Below are positions 15,176 to 21,570 of a stretch of 33,353 bases of DNA, in pieces. A model generated the notes under the pieces. It searched no databases and had not been told where the DNA came from. It worked only from the letters and a program-made list of their open reading frames with translations. The translations under genes and the position numbers were made by a program. The stretch covers positions 1,420,399 to 1,453,751 of the forward strand of contig NZ_LT962671.1 in the NCBI RefSeq assembly GCF_900199545.1, read 5' to 3'. This DNA is from Raoultibacter massiliensis. GTDB taxonomy: Bacteria; Actinomycetota; Coriobacteriia; Coriobacteriales; Eggerthellaceae. How positions within the stretch are numbered: the stretch's first letter is position 1; every line of letters begins with the position of its first letter.

Positions 15176-15553
15176 TTACCGCAAGAACAGGTAGTAGACG
15201 ACGAAACCGACAATAAGCAGAACTATGCAGCCCAAAACGATCTTCTGCATTTTCGACATCGGTTCGACGCTGTCGAGATCCTCCTGCGTCGTTTCCCGAT
15301 AACGCTGTTCGCCCGCGCGGGGCGCACGCCGCTTTCGGGGCGGCGATGCGACGGCGGCCTCGCCCTCGGGCTCCGTCTCGAAGACGGCCCCCGGCTCATC
15401 GCCTTCGACGCGGCCTTCTTCGCATTCGCTTTTCTCCGGGAGGCCATCGCCCGGCTTCTCGGCCGATTCGCGGGCAACGCCCGTCTGGATGACGATCTCC
15501 TCGTCATCATCGGCGTTCACCGATATGAGAGAGTATGTTCCTTCACGATCCAT
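15176..15553 (-). CDS. Small tail-anchored hypothetical protein
   Basis: This 125-residue protein is not recognised. It has a long acidic, charged and probably disordered N-terminal region (1-95) with a basic patch (PPRKRRAPRAGEQRY). One C-terminal membrane helix follows (MQKIVLGCIVLLIVGFVVYYLFL) and ends the protein, as in tail-anchored proteins. The ATG at 15553 follows AAAGGG by 5 nt; a GTG two codons upstream fits the ribosome site less well. It precedes the PASTA-like membrane protein gene, and the two may act together at the membrane. A -10 element lies 25 bp upstream. Confidence 0.7.
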   Translation of the reverse strand: MDREGTYSLISVNADDDEEIVIQTGVARESAEKPGDGLPEKSECEEGRVEGDEPGAVFETEPEGEAAVASPPRKRRAPRAGEQRYRETTQEDLDSVEPMSKMQKIVLGCIVLLIVGFVVYYLFLR

Positions 15554-15577
15554 GGGCACCCTTTCGCGTTTAGAGCG

Positions 15578-15583
15578 ATTATA
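15578..15583 (-). promoter_or_regulatory. -10 element before the membrane-protein pair
   Basis: A perfect TATAAT on the minus strand between the fetB stop and the small tail-anchored protein gene. No good -35 is seen at 16-18 bp. It suggests the pair has its own promoter after fetB. Confidence 0.4.
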
Positions 15584-15591
15584 GATTGATT

Positions 15592-16386
15592 CTATTCCCG
15601 AATGCCCTTGTCCAAATAATATCCATCGGCGCTAAACCGCCTGCGATACGTGAGGAAGCAAGCCATGACGATGGCGATCGTGTTGGCAGCCGACAGCATG
15701 AGCATGACGACGATCTGGTATTTCGCTGCCGCAAGAGGATCGGCTCCGGCAAGCAGCTGACCGCTCATCATGCCGGGGATCGTCACGATGCCCGCAGCCG
15801 ACATCGTCGCAAGCACCGGCGTCATGCCCGCCCCGATAGCCGCCTTGATCGAAGGGAACGCGGCCTCGCGCGCCGTTGCTCCCAGAGCCACGAGCGTGAA
15901 CATCTCGTCGGAGCGGGAATCCATATCGGAGAACAGCCGGTCGATGGCAACGGCGATCGCAGACATGGCGTTGCCGATGATCATTCCCGCAATGGGTACG
16001 AGCTGGCGGGCATTGTACCATGGCTCTGCATGGACGACCCCTTCCACCACGATGAGCCCGACCGTCACCGAAGAGACGAACAGGGAGATGAACACCGCAG
16101 GAACAAGCCCCTTGATCTCGCTTTTGACGCGCGAGGTGGCGATCTGGGTCGCAGCCGAAATCATGAATACGAGCGCAAGCAGCACGAGCCACCATGTCTG
16201 CCACTCGAACAGGTATTTCAGTACGAAGCCCGCGGCAAGAAGCTGGATGAAGCAGCGCGCCGTGGATACGGCGATGCGCTTGGTCTGCCCGAGTTCGAGC
16301 TTGTAAGAAACGAGGCCCGCCACGAGCATGAGCGCGCTCGCTGCGAAGAGCTCGAAATACCCGATCTCCACGACGCCCGAGCTCAT
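15592..16386 (-). CDS. fetB: FetB-like ABC transporter permease (UPF0014)
   Basis: This 264-residue protein has about seven hydrophobic segments and the family signature region LVPIAGMIIGNAMSAIAVAIDRL (about 127-149), then LGATAREAAFPSIKAAIGAGMTP and IPGMMSGQLLAGADPLAAAKYQIVV. The family is UPF0014, whose E. coli member FetB (YbbM) works with the ATPase FetA in iron export and resistance to oxidative stress. Its ATG overlaps the stop of the ATPase gene by 4 bp (ATGA), which indicates translational coupling and a complex of the two. The exported substrate here is inferred only from family. Confidence 0.9.
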   Translation of the reverse strand: MSSGVVEIGYFELFAASALMLVAGLVSYKLELGQTKRIAVSTARCFIQLLAAGFVLKYLFEWQTWWLVLLALVFMISAATQIATSRVKSEIKGLVPAVFISLFVSSVTVGLIVVEGVVHAEPWYNARQLVPIAGMIIGNAMSAIAVAIDRLFSDMDSRSDEMFTLVALGATAREAAFPSIKAAIGAGMTPVLATMSAAGIVTIPGMMSGQLLAGADPLAAAKYQIVVMLMLSAANTIAIVMACFLTYRRRFSADGYYLDKGIRE

Positions 16387-17201
16387 CGCGCACCTCCTGC
16401 GGATACGGCTCCCTCGCCGCCTCCGAAAGAACCGGCCGCCGTTTCGGCGCCCTCGGAAACGGACGCTTCCGCTACTTCGGTGCCCTCGGGCCTTTCAGCC
16501 GATCGGGCGCACGGCAAAGCGCCCCCGGCGTTCTCGCTGTACGAAAGCGAGCCCGCTTTGAGCTCGAAGGTTCCTGCAGCGAACCCGTCAGCGGCGCGAT
16601 GGCGAATGCGCAGACACGTCATACCCGTACCGACGAGCGTCGCGGCAAGCCGTCCGATCGCGCAAGCGGAATCGGCGTCGAGCGCCGCATCGACCTCATC
16701 GAGCAGCAATACCGCAGGTTTGGCAGCGAAAGCGCGCAACAGTGCGATACGGGCAAGCTGTCCGCCCGAAAGCTGCGAGACGTCGCGCTCGAGCTCAACG
16801 TCGCCGAGCTCGGCCTTCGCGAGCAGATCGGCGAGCTCGCCGTCGCGCGGTGCGCTCTCGTCTGCGCGAACCTTCAGCGTCCATGGAAGCACGAGGTTAT
16901 CGCGCACCGTACCGGATACGAGCGAGGGCTTCTGGGGAACCAGGCAGACGCGTTTGCGCCACTGGGTCACCGGCATATCGCTGCTCGATTCGCCTCCAAG
17001 ATACAAGCGTCCGCTTTCACGCTCGATCATGAGGGCACACGCGCGAAGAAGCGTCGACTTGCCCGAGCCGGAAGGACCGACAAGATCGTAGATGGTCGCC
17101 TCGTCAAGGGCGAAGCCCAACCCTGCGAAGAGCCTCGCGCGCCCGGAAGCACGCGGGTACGACACGGTCATGTCTTCGACGCGAAACAGAGCGGCGGTCA
17201 C
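16383..17201 (-). CDS. fetA: FetA-like ABC transporter ATP-binding protein
   Basis: An ABC ATPase with Walker A GPSGSGKST (42-50), Q-loop near VPQKPS, signature LSGGQ (144-148), Walker B AVLLLDEVDAAL (Asp168-Glu169) and a switch His (His201). The GTG at 17201 is chosen because it overlaps the stop of the small upstream gene (GTGA) and an AGGCGG lies 5 nt before it. A longer in-frame reading to 17456 would run through that gene. The protein has 272 residues, of which the last about 50 (from about 222) are a Gly/Ala/Glu-rich tail not seen in E. coli FetA. It pairs with fetB downstream (ATGA overlap). Confidence 0.88.
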   Translation of the reverse strand: MTAALFRVEDMTVSYPRASGRARLFAGLGFALDEATIYDLVGPSGSGKSTLLRACALMIERESGRLYLGGESSSDMPVTQWRKRVCLVPQKPSLVSGTVRDNLVLPWTLKVRADESAPRDGELADLLAKAELGDVELERDVSQLSGGQLARIALLRAFAAKPAVLLLDEVDAALDADSACAIGRLAATLVGTGMTCLRIRHRAADGFAAGTFELKAGSLSYSENAGGALPCARSAERPEGTEVAEASVSEGAETAAGSFGGGEGAVSAGGAR

Positions 17202-17476
17202 CTCTGCCGCCTGTTCCACCACCACGCCCCTATGAGAAGCGCGCAGAATACGATATCGGCAAAAGCAGCCGTTGACGCCGCCATCGGCCCACCCCTTCCG
17301 CAGCTCTCCGAAATCAATGAAGGTCTTGTCTGCAAAGACAGTATAGCGACGGGCAAAACGAGAAGCCAGATGCCGAGAGCAAACGGTACGGCCCCGTTGC
17401 CTGCGAGTCGGCCCGCTTTCGGCCGGCGCGACCGCCATCGCGTGCCATGTGCACATTTATTGCCAGATTCATACAT
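17198..17476 (-). CDS. Small two-helix membrane protein before fetA
   Basis: A 92-residue frame not assigned to any family. It shows a basic N-terminus (RWRSRRPKAGR), a first hydrophobic helix (AVPFALGIWLLVLPVAILSL) and a second (ADIVFCALLIGAWWW) ending NRRQR. Its stop overlaps the fetA GTG by 4 bp (GTGA), the same coupling as fetA-fetB, and this is the best evidence that it is real. The start is uncertain. The ATG at 17476 lies within an 18-bp repeat and has no clear ribosome site. It may be an accessory subunit of the FetAB exporter; this is inference from position only. Confidence 0.5.
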   Translation of the reverse strand: MYESGNKCAHGTRWRSRRPKAGRLAGNGAVPFALGIWLLVLPVAILSLQTRPSLISESCGRGGPMAASTAAFADIVFCALLIGAWWWNRRQR

Positions 17477-17624
17477 TTCGAACGACGTCGGAGATCCCCT
17501 TCGCGCCCGTTTCCGCCCCGCAAAACGCCTGCGTTATTCGCGAACTGGGAAAACGGTCCGCATCGTGCGCAATGCAAGGGCTCGGGAACGCTCCCGAACC
17601 CCCTGGATGTATGAATCTGGCAAT
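17459..17624. repeat. 18-bp inverted repeat pair
   Basis: ATGTATGAATCTGGCAAT occurs exactly on the minus strand at 17476-17459 and on the plus strand at 17607-17624. In both copies it is followed, after 4 nt, by GTGCA. The copies face away from each other across 130 bp. No function is recognised: it could be a pair of regulator sites, a dispersed repeat, or the ends of a small non-autonomous element. Confidence 0.6.
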
Positions 17625-17669
17625 TTTCGTGCAAATCGCAGGCTTTTCGCTTCCGCACCTGGTTGTTTC

Positions 17670-17705
17670 GTCGGCCTGCCGCAGAATGACCCGCGGCAGG
17701 CCGAC
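17670..17705 (-). terminator. Hairpin downstream of trpB
   Basis: A perfect 13-bp stem (17670-17682 and 17693-17705) with a 10-nt loop, 5 bp after the trpB stop. On the minus strand it is followed by GAAACAACC rather than a T-run. It is probably a terminator by position. Confidence 0.55.
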
Positions 17706-17709
17706 GGAT

Positions 17710-19095
17710 CTACTGCACCCCGGGGATGCTCGGGATGGAAGCGAACCCCACCTCGAGTTCCTCATCGGTGGGAATATGGTCGGTCATCTCGCCTCGGTTG
17801 TACGCATCGTAGGCCACCATGTCGAAGTAGCCGGTGCCCGTGAGTCCGAAGAGGATCGTCTTTTCCTCCCCCGTCTCGGCGCAGCGCTTGGCCTCCTCCA
17901 TAGCCTGGAAGATCGCATGTGCGCTCTCTGGTGCGGGAAGGATGGTTTCAAGGCGGGCGAATTCGACCGCTGCGGCGAAGATGTCGGTCTGCTTCACGGC
18001 AACCGCATCGAGGTAACCGTCTGCTTTGAGCTTCGAGACGATCGGGCTCATGCCATGGTAGCGCAGGCCTCCCGCATGGTCGGGGCTTGGAAGAAAACCG
18101 CTGCCGAGCGTGTACATTTTAGCGAGCGGACACGTCTTGCCCGTGTCGGCGAAATCGTAGGCGTAGCGGCCACGCGTAAGCGACGGGCAGCTCGCGGGCT
18201 CGACGGCGATGAACCGCGTATCGGGATGGATGCCTTTGATCTTGTCTCGCATGAACGGCGCGATCAGGCCGCCGAGGTTCGAACCGCCGCCCGCGCATCC
18301 GATCACGATGTCGGGGTACTCGCCGAGCTCCTTGAACGCCTCGTACGATTCGAGCCCGATGATGCTCTGGTGGAGCACCACCTGGTTCAGAACGGAGCCG
18401 AGCGTGTAGCGTCCTTTGTTTTCGGGCACGTTGAGCGCCCGCTCGACCGCTTCCGAGATGGCGGTGCCGAGCGACCCGGAAGAATCGGGGTTCTCGGCGA
18501 GCATCTTCTTGCCGATCTCGGTGGTATCGGAAGGCGACGGCGTCACGTTGGCGCTGAACGTTTCCATGATGTTGCGACGGAAGGGCTTCTGCTCGTAGGA
18601 GCACTTCACCATGAACACATCGAGGTTGAGCCCGAAGTGGTCGGCCGCCTCTGCGAGTGCAGTGCCCCACTGGCCCGCCCCGGTCTCGGTCGTGATATCG
18701 GTGAGCTCTTGCGCCTTTGCATAATAAGCCTGGGCGATAGCCGAGTTGAGCTTGTGCGAGCCGCTCGTGTTGTTGCCCTCGAACTTGTAGTAGATCTTGG
18801 CCGGCGTGCCAAGCGCGCGCTCGAGGTTGTAGGCGCGGCACAGCGGCGAGGGCCGATAGATCTTGTACATTTCCCGCACGGGTTCGGGGATGTCGTAGTA
18901 GGCCGTCTCATCGTCGAGCTCCTGGCGCACGAGTTCGTCGCAGAAGACCGGCGCGAGCTGCTCGGGCTCGGCGATCTCCCCGTTCGGGAGGCGGATGGGA
19001 TCGGGCGGCTCGGGCATGTCGGCGCGCAGGTTGTACCACTGCGTCGGAATCTGATCTTCTTTGAGGTACAGACGGTGCGGCACTGCGTTTTCCAT
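17710..19095 (-). CDS. trpB: TrpB2-type tryptophan synthase beta-like PLP enzyme
   Basis: TrpB condenses indole with serine to form tryptophan using PLP. This 461-residue protein belongs to the longer TrpB2 type. It has an extended N-terminus (QIPTQWYNLRADMPEPPDP), RPSPLCRAYNLE, the PLP lysine in NNTSGSHKLNSA (Lys115), ETGAGQWGTALA and the phosphate loop CAGGGSNLGG. The ATG at 19095 follows AAAGGAA; an ATG seven codons upstream has no ribosome site. No trpA or other trp gene is adjacent, in keeping with TrpB2 enzymes, which often act without TrpA on free indole and may salvage indole. The leader carries a complete Trp-codon attenuator, which directly ties expression to tryptophan supply. It is one of the best-supported regulatory assignments in the window. 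Confidence 0.93.
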   Translation of the reverse strand: MENAVPHRLYLKEDQIPTQWYNLRADMPEPPDPIRLPNGEIAEPEQLAPVFCDELVRQELDDETAYYDIPEPVREMYKIYRPSPLCRAYNLERALGTPAKIYYKFEGNNTSGSHKLNSAIAQAYYAKAQELTDITTETGAGQWGTALAEAADHFGLNLDVFMVKCSYEQKPFRRNIMETFSANVTPSPSDTTEIGKKMLAENPDSSGSLGTAISEAVERALNVPENKGRYTLGSVLNQVVLHQSIIGLESYEAFKELGEYPDIVIGCAGGGSNLGGLIAPFMRDKIKGIHPDTRFIAVEPASCPSLTRGRYAYDFADTGKTCPLAKMYTLGSGFLPSPDHAGGLRYHGMSPIVSKLKADGYLDAVAVKQTDIFAAAVEFARLETILPAPESAHAIFQAMEEAKRCAETGEEKTILFGLTGTGYFDMVAYDAYNRGEMTDHIPTDEELEVGFASIPSIPGVQ

Positions 19096-19196
19096 TGCGG
19101 TTCCTTTCTCTTTCAACTCTTGCGTACCTGCGCTTCGGTTTCGGCCTTGCGCGCCCGCTCGCCTGCTTCGTTTCGAGTTCAGCTTCGGCTTTCGGG

Positions 19197-19264
19197 CAAC
19201 AAAAAAGCTCCCGGATCACCGAGAGCTGTTCGTTTTTGTATGTAAGCGAGAACAGAAGCTGTCG
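19197..19264 (-). promoter_or_regulatory. trp attenuator: terminator and competing antiterminator
   Basis: Minus-strand terminator: AGCTCTCGG (19227-19219), loop TGAT, CCGGGAGCT (19214-19206), then TTTTTT. Antiterminator: CTGTTC (19255-19250) pairs with GAACAG (19231-19226), extended after a bulge by CGACAG (19264-19259) with CTCTCG inside the terminator arm. A third pairing, GAACGGAA (19290-19283, just after the Trp codons) with TTCTGTTC (19257-19250), would block the antiterminator when the leader is not stalled. This is the classical 1:2 / 2:3 / 3:4 layout. It lies 48 nt after the leader stop and about 110 nt before the trpB start. Confidence 0.88.
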
Positions 19265-19274
19265 ATAACCCGAA

Positions 19275-19361
19275 TTATTGCGTTCCGTTCCACCACCAAG
19301 CACAGTTCATAGACGCGCTCTGCGCGTTCATCATGAAGCTGTTGTTCTTGGCCTGGTACAT
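19275..19361 (-). CDS. trpL: trp leader peptide with three consecutive Trp codons
   Basis: A 28-codon frame from the ATG at 19361, with AAAGG 5 nt before it, ending NCAWWWNGTQ and TAA at 19275. The three TGG codons are at 19298-19290. Internal in-frame ATGs exist at 19334, 19331 and 19310, but the first has the ribosome site. Ribosome stalling at the Trp codons when charged tRNA-Trp is low would mask the segment 19290-19283, free 19257-19250 and let the antiterminator form. The peptide itself probably has no function. It opens the trpB transcript. Confidence 0.88.
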   Translation of the reverse strand: MYQAKNNSFMMNAQSASMNCAWWWNGTQ

Positions 19362-19387
19362 GCGAACCTTTCATTCGGGTTGGGGCT

Positions 19388-19415
19388 AGTATACACAACT
19401 TTCCGATAAGCGCAA
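19388..19415 (-). promoter_or_regulatory. Promoter of trpL-trpB
   Basis: On the minus strand TTGCGC (19415-19410), 16 bp and TATACT (19393-19388). The start site would fall near 19380, about 20 nt before the leader-peptide ATG. Confidence 0.6.
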
Positions 19416-19543
19416 GCAACATTCCATCCGATATGCATCGCTTCCAGTCGGTCGGCTTGCCGAACGAGCCGGGCGATCGCGGTTTTTTCGAACCATGCGC
19501 CCCATGGAGTCGAGAAGCTCCGGCAAAGCCATCAACCTTCCTC

Positions 19544-19589
19544 TTTACAAAGCTAGCATTTGCTAGTATTGTGGCTAGCGAACGCTAGC
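19544..19589 (+). promoter_or_regulatory. Promoter with two palindromic operators for the tetR operon
   Basis: TTTACA (19544-19549), 17 bp and TATTGT (19567-19572). The palindrome CTAGCA-TT-TGCTAG (19553-19566) fills the spacer. A second, GCTAGCG-AA-CGCTAGC (19574-19589), covers the start-site region. The centres are 22 bp apart, two helical turns, so two TetR dimers could sit on the same face and block the polymerase. Confidence 0.7.
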
Positions 19590-19671
19590 TTGAACTCGCC
19601 GCTGGCATCGGCGCCCACGGCGATTGCAGAGACGCGCGATGCCGCCCAAAATCCGCAAAAGGAGACGCTTC

Positions 19672-20301
19672 ATGCGAAAGGAACGCTCCCGTGATACAAA
19701 AACCGTCATTCTCGACGAGGCCATGCGGCTTTTCTCGGAACAGGGATTCCGAGCCACGACCGTACGCGACATCGCCGCAGCCGTCGGGATAAAAGATGCA
19801 TCGCTGTACAGCCACTACCCCAGCAAGCAGGCGATATTCGATTCCATTATCGAACGGGCGCTCGAGAGCATGGGCGAAGGGTTTCGGAGCCGAGGGGCCC
19901 TGTTCCTCACGACCGACGATGCGAGCGGCTACGGCAGCATCCCCTTCGACCAGTTGCGCGAGAAGGTGCTCGCAACGTTCGAGTTTCTTTTCTGCGATCC
20001 GTATATGGTGCGCCTGCGCAAGCTGCTCGTGATCAATCAGTTCGAAAACCAGCAGACGACGCGCGCCTACCGCCTCATTTTCGCCGAACAGCCCATCAGG
20101 CTGCAGGAAACCGTTTTCGCCTACTTGATGGGAACCGGGGAGTTCGATCGGGCCGACGCCCATCTTCTCGCCCTTGAATTCTACGGGCCCGTGTTCCTCA
20201 TGCTGCACGATGGGACGTCATGGGATCTAGCCCGACCCCTGATCGAAGCGCATCTCGAATCGTTCTACCTCTCGCACGCAACCGCAAAGGAGCTTCCATG
20301 A
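19672..20301 (+). CDS. TetR/AcrR-family transcriptional regulator
   Basis: A 209-residue TetR-type repressor with the N-terminal helix-turn-helix (RDTKTVILDEAMRLFSEQGF, then TVRDIAAAVGIKDASLYSHY and PSKQAIFDSI, within about 7-57) and a helical ligand-binding C-domain. The ATG at 19672 follows AAAAGGAGA; upstream in-frame starts have no ribosome site. Its stop overlaps the flavodoxin start (ATGA), so regulator and flavodoxin are co-translated. The double CTAGC palindromes in its promoter point to autorepression relieved by an unknown ligand. The ligand cannot be told from the sequence. Confidence 0.93.
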   Translation: MRKERSRDTKTVILDEAMRLFSEQGFRATTVRDIAAAVGIKDASLYSHYPSKQAIFDSIIERALESMGEGFRSRGALFLTTDDASGYGSIPFDQLREKVLATFEFLFCDPYMVRLRKLLVINQFENQQTTRAYRLIFAEQPIRLQETVFAYLMGTGEFDRADAHLLALEFYGPVFLMLHDGTSWDLARPLIEAHLESFYLSHATAKELP

Positions 20302-20843
20302 AACCCGTTGTCATTTACTGTTCGCAAACCGGCCACACCGAACGCTACGCCCGATGGATCGCCGAAGACATCGGATGCGATGCCATAGCCTACAAGAACC
20401 GAAACGCCGTCGATCTGGCGGATTTCGATACCGTAATATTCGGAAGCTGGTTTCATGCCGCATCGATTCCAGGTGCGAAATGGCTCAAGCGGCAGATCGC
20501 CGCGCACCCCGAGAAACGGTTCGTGCTGTTCGCCACCGGGGCGAGCCCCATGCCCGAGCAAGGCGGCTCGTCCGCCGAGATCGAAGAAGCGGTGCGGCGG
20601 ACGTTTCCCGAAGCCGAATACCCCGACCTTCCCTGGTTTTACATGCGCGGGGGCTTCTCGATGGACAAGCTCGGGGCGCTCGACCGCACCATGATGAAGG
20701 TGTTCTTTTCCCGCACCGAAAAGCTCGCCGAGAGCGACCCCGGAATAGCCGTGATGGACCGAGAGATGAAAGCCGGATTCGACGGTACCGAAAGAGCCTT
20801 CATCGCACCGCTGCGCGACTGCGTGAGAGGAGCAGGCGAATGA
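20298..20843 (+). CDS. Flavodoxin-domain protein (HemG/flavodoxin-like)
   Basis: This 181-residue protein begins MKPVVIYCSQTGHTERYARWIAEDI, where SQTGHTE (9-15) is the FMN phosphate loop of flavodoxin-fold proteins. Then come FDTVIFGSWFHAASIPGAKWL and KRFVLFATGASPM, typical of the protoporphyrinogen-oxidase/flavodoxin_5 group. It probably carries electrons or reduces a small molecule in the cytoplasm. It starts inside the TetR stop codon and ends inside the next start codon (both ATGA), in a tight three-gene operon. The induced, co-regulated setting suggests a stress or xenobiotic response; this is inference. Confidence 0.88.
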   Translation: MKPVVIYCSQTGHTERYARWIAEDIGCDAIAYKNRNAVDLADFDTVIFGSWFHAASIPGAKWLKRQIAAHPEKRFVLFATGASPMPEQGGSSAEIEEAVRRTFPEAEYPDLPWFYMRGGFSMDKLGALDRTMMKVFFSRTEKLAESDPGIAVMDREMKAGFDGTERAFIAPLRDCVRGAGE

Positions 20844-21262
20844 CCTGCGACCGAAAGCAGGAGATCGCGCTCCGCATTATCTGCGCCCTCAACGGCGCAT
20901 GCGCCGCCATATTCGGCATGATCATGATGATCTGGGCAGACGATGCGCCCATGGGGCTATCGGATCTCGTGCCTGCACTGCAGGCGCTGCCCCTGCCCGG
21001 CTTCATGATCGAAAACCTCTTCTGGCCGGGACTCGCCCTGCTGCTCGTGAACGGCATAGCGAACATCGTCGCCACCGCGCTGTTTTCCTCGCGTAAAGCC
21101 GCGGCCTGCGCCTGGGCGCTGGCCGCGGGAATCCTCCTCATCGGCTGGTGCGCGTTCGAAATGCTGTACCTCCCGAATGTCGCCTCGGTTTTCTACCTGG
21201 TCATCGGCATTGCGCAAACGGCACTCGCAGCGAAGGCGATGGCGGCCCGAACCGCACGGTAG
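20840..21262 (+). CDS. Four-helix membrane protein of unknown function
   Basis: A 140-residue protein with about four hydrophobic helices (IICALNGACAAIFGMIMMIW, FWPGLALLLVNGIANIVATALF, AAACAWALAAGILLIGWCAFEM, VFYLVIGIAQTALAA). I do not recognise a named family. Its ATG overlaps the flavodoxin stop (ATGA), so the two are translationally coupled. A membrane partner for the flavodoxin, or a small-molecule exporter under TetR control, are both possible. Confidence 0.8.
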   Translation: MTCDRKQEIALRIICALNGACAAIFGMIMMIWADDAPMGLSDLVPALQALPLPGFMIENLFWPGLALLLVNGIANIVATALFSSRKAAACAWALAAGILLIGWCAFEMLYLPNVASVFYLVIGIAQTALAAKAMAARTAR

Positions 21263-21570
21263 GTCGCGCTCAGCGCCGCCGGCCATGGGAAGCCCGGGTG
21301 CGCACGCACTCGTTTGAAGCCGCAAGCTGCAGCGGCTCGGCTTTCGGACGCAAGTTCCACCCAGCCCCAACCGACGCCCCCGGTAACCGATTCCCTACGG
21401 TTCTCGCGATCATCGGCTACTCGCGCTGCCGCGCGTCCGGTTTAGCGGTATCATAAGCGGCGATACACGAAACGGATACGCACGGTTGCCGGATGCTTGC
21501 ACCGACGAGGAAACATCGATGCCGCAAGCATCTTCCGCACGCCGCGCCACACACAGAAAGGCGGCTTGCC
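21263..21570 (+). other. Intergenic stretch before M16 protease
   Basis: This 308-bp gap shows no convincing gene. It holds a possible -10 (TATCAT, 21449-21454) without a good -35, and a 9-bp inverted repeat GATGCTTGC/GCAAGCATC (21492-21500 and 21524-21532) that could be a leader stem or an operator. No clear terminator for the upstream operon is seen. Confidence 0.35.
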
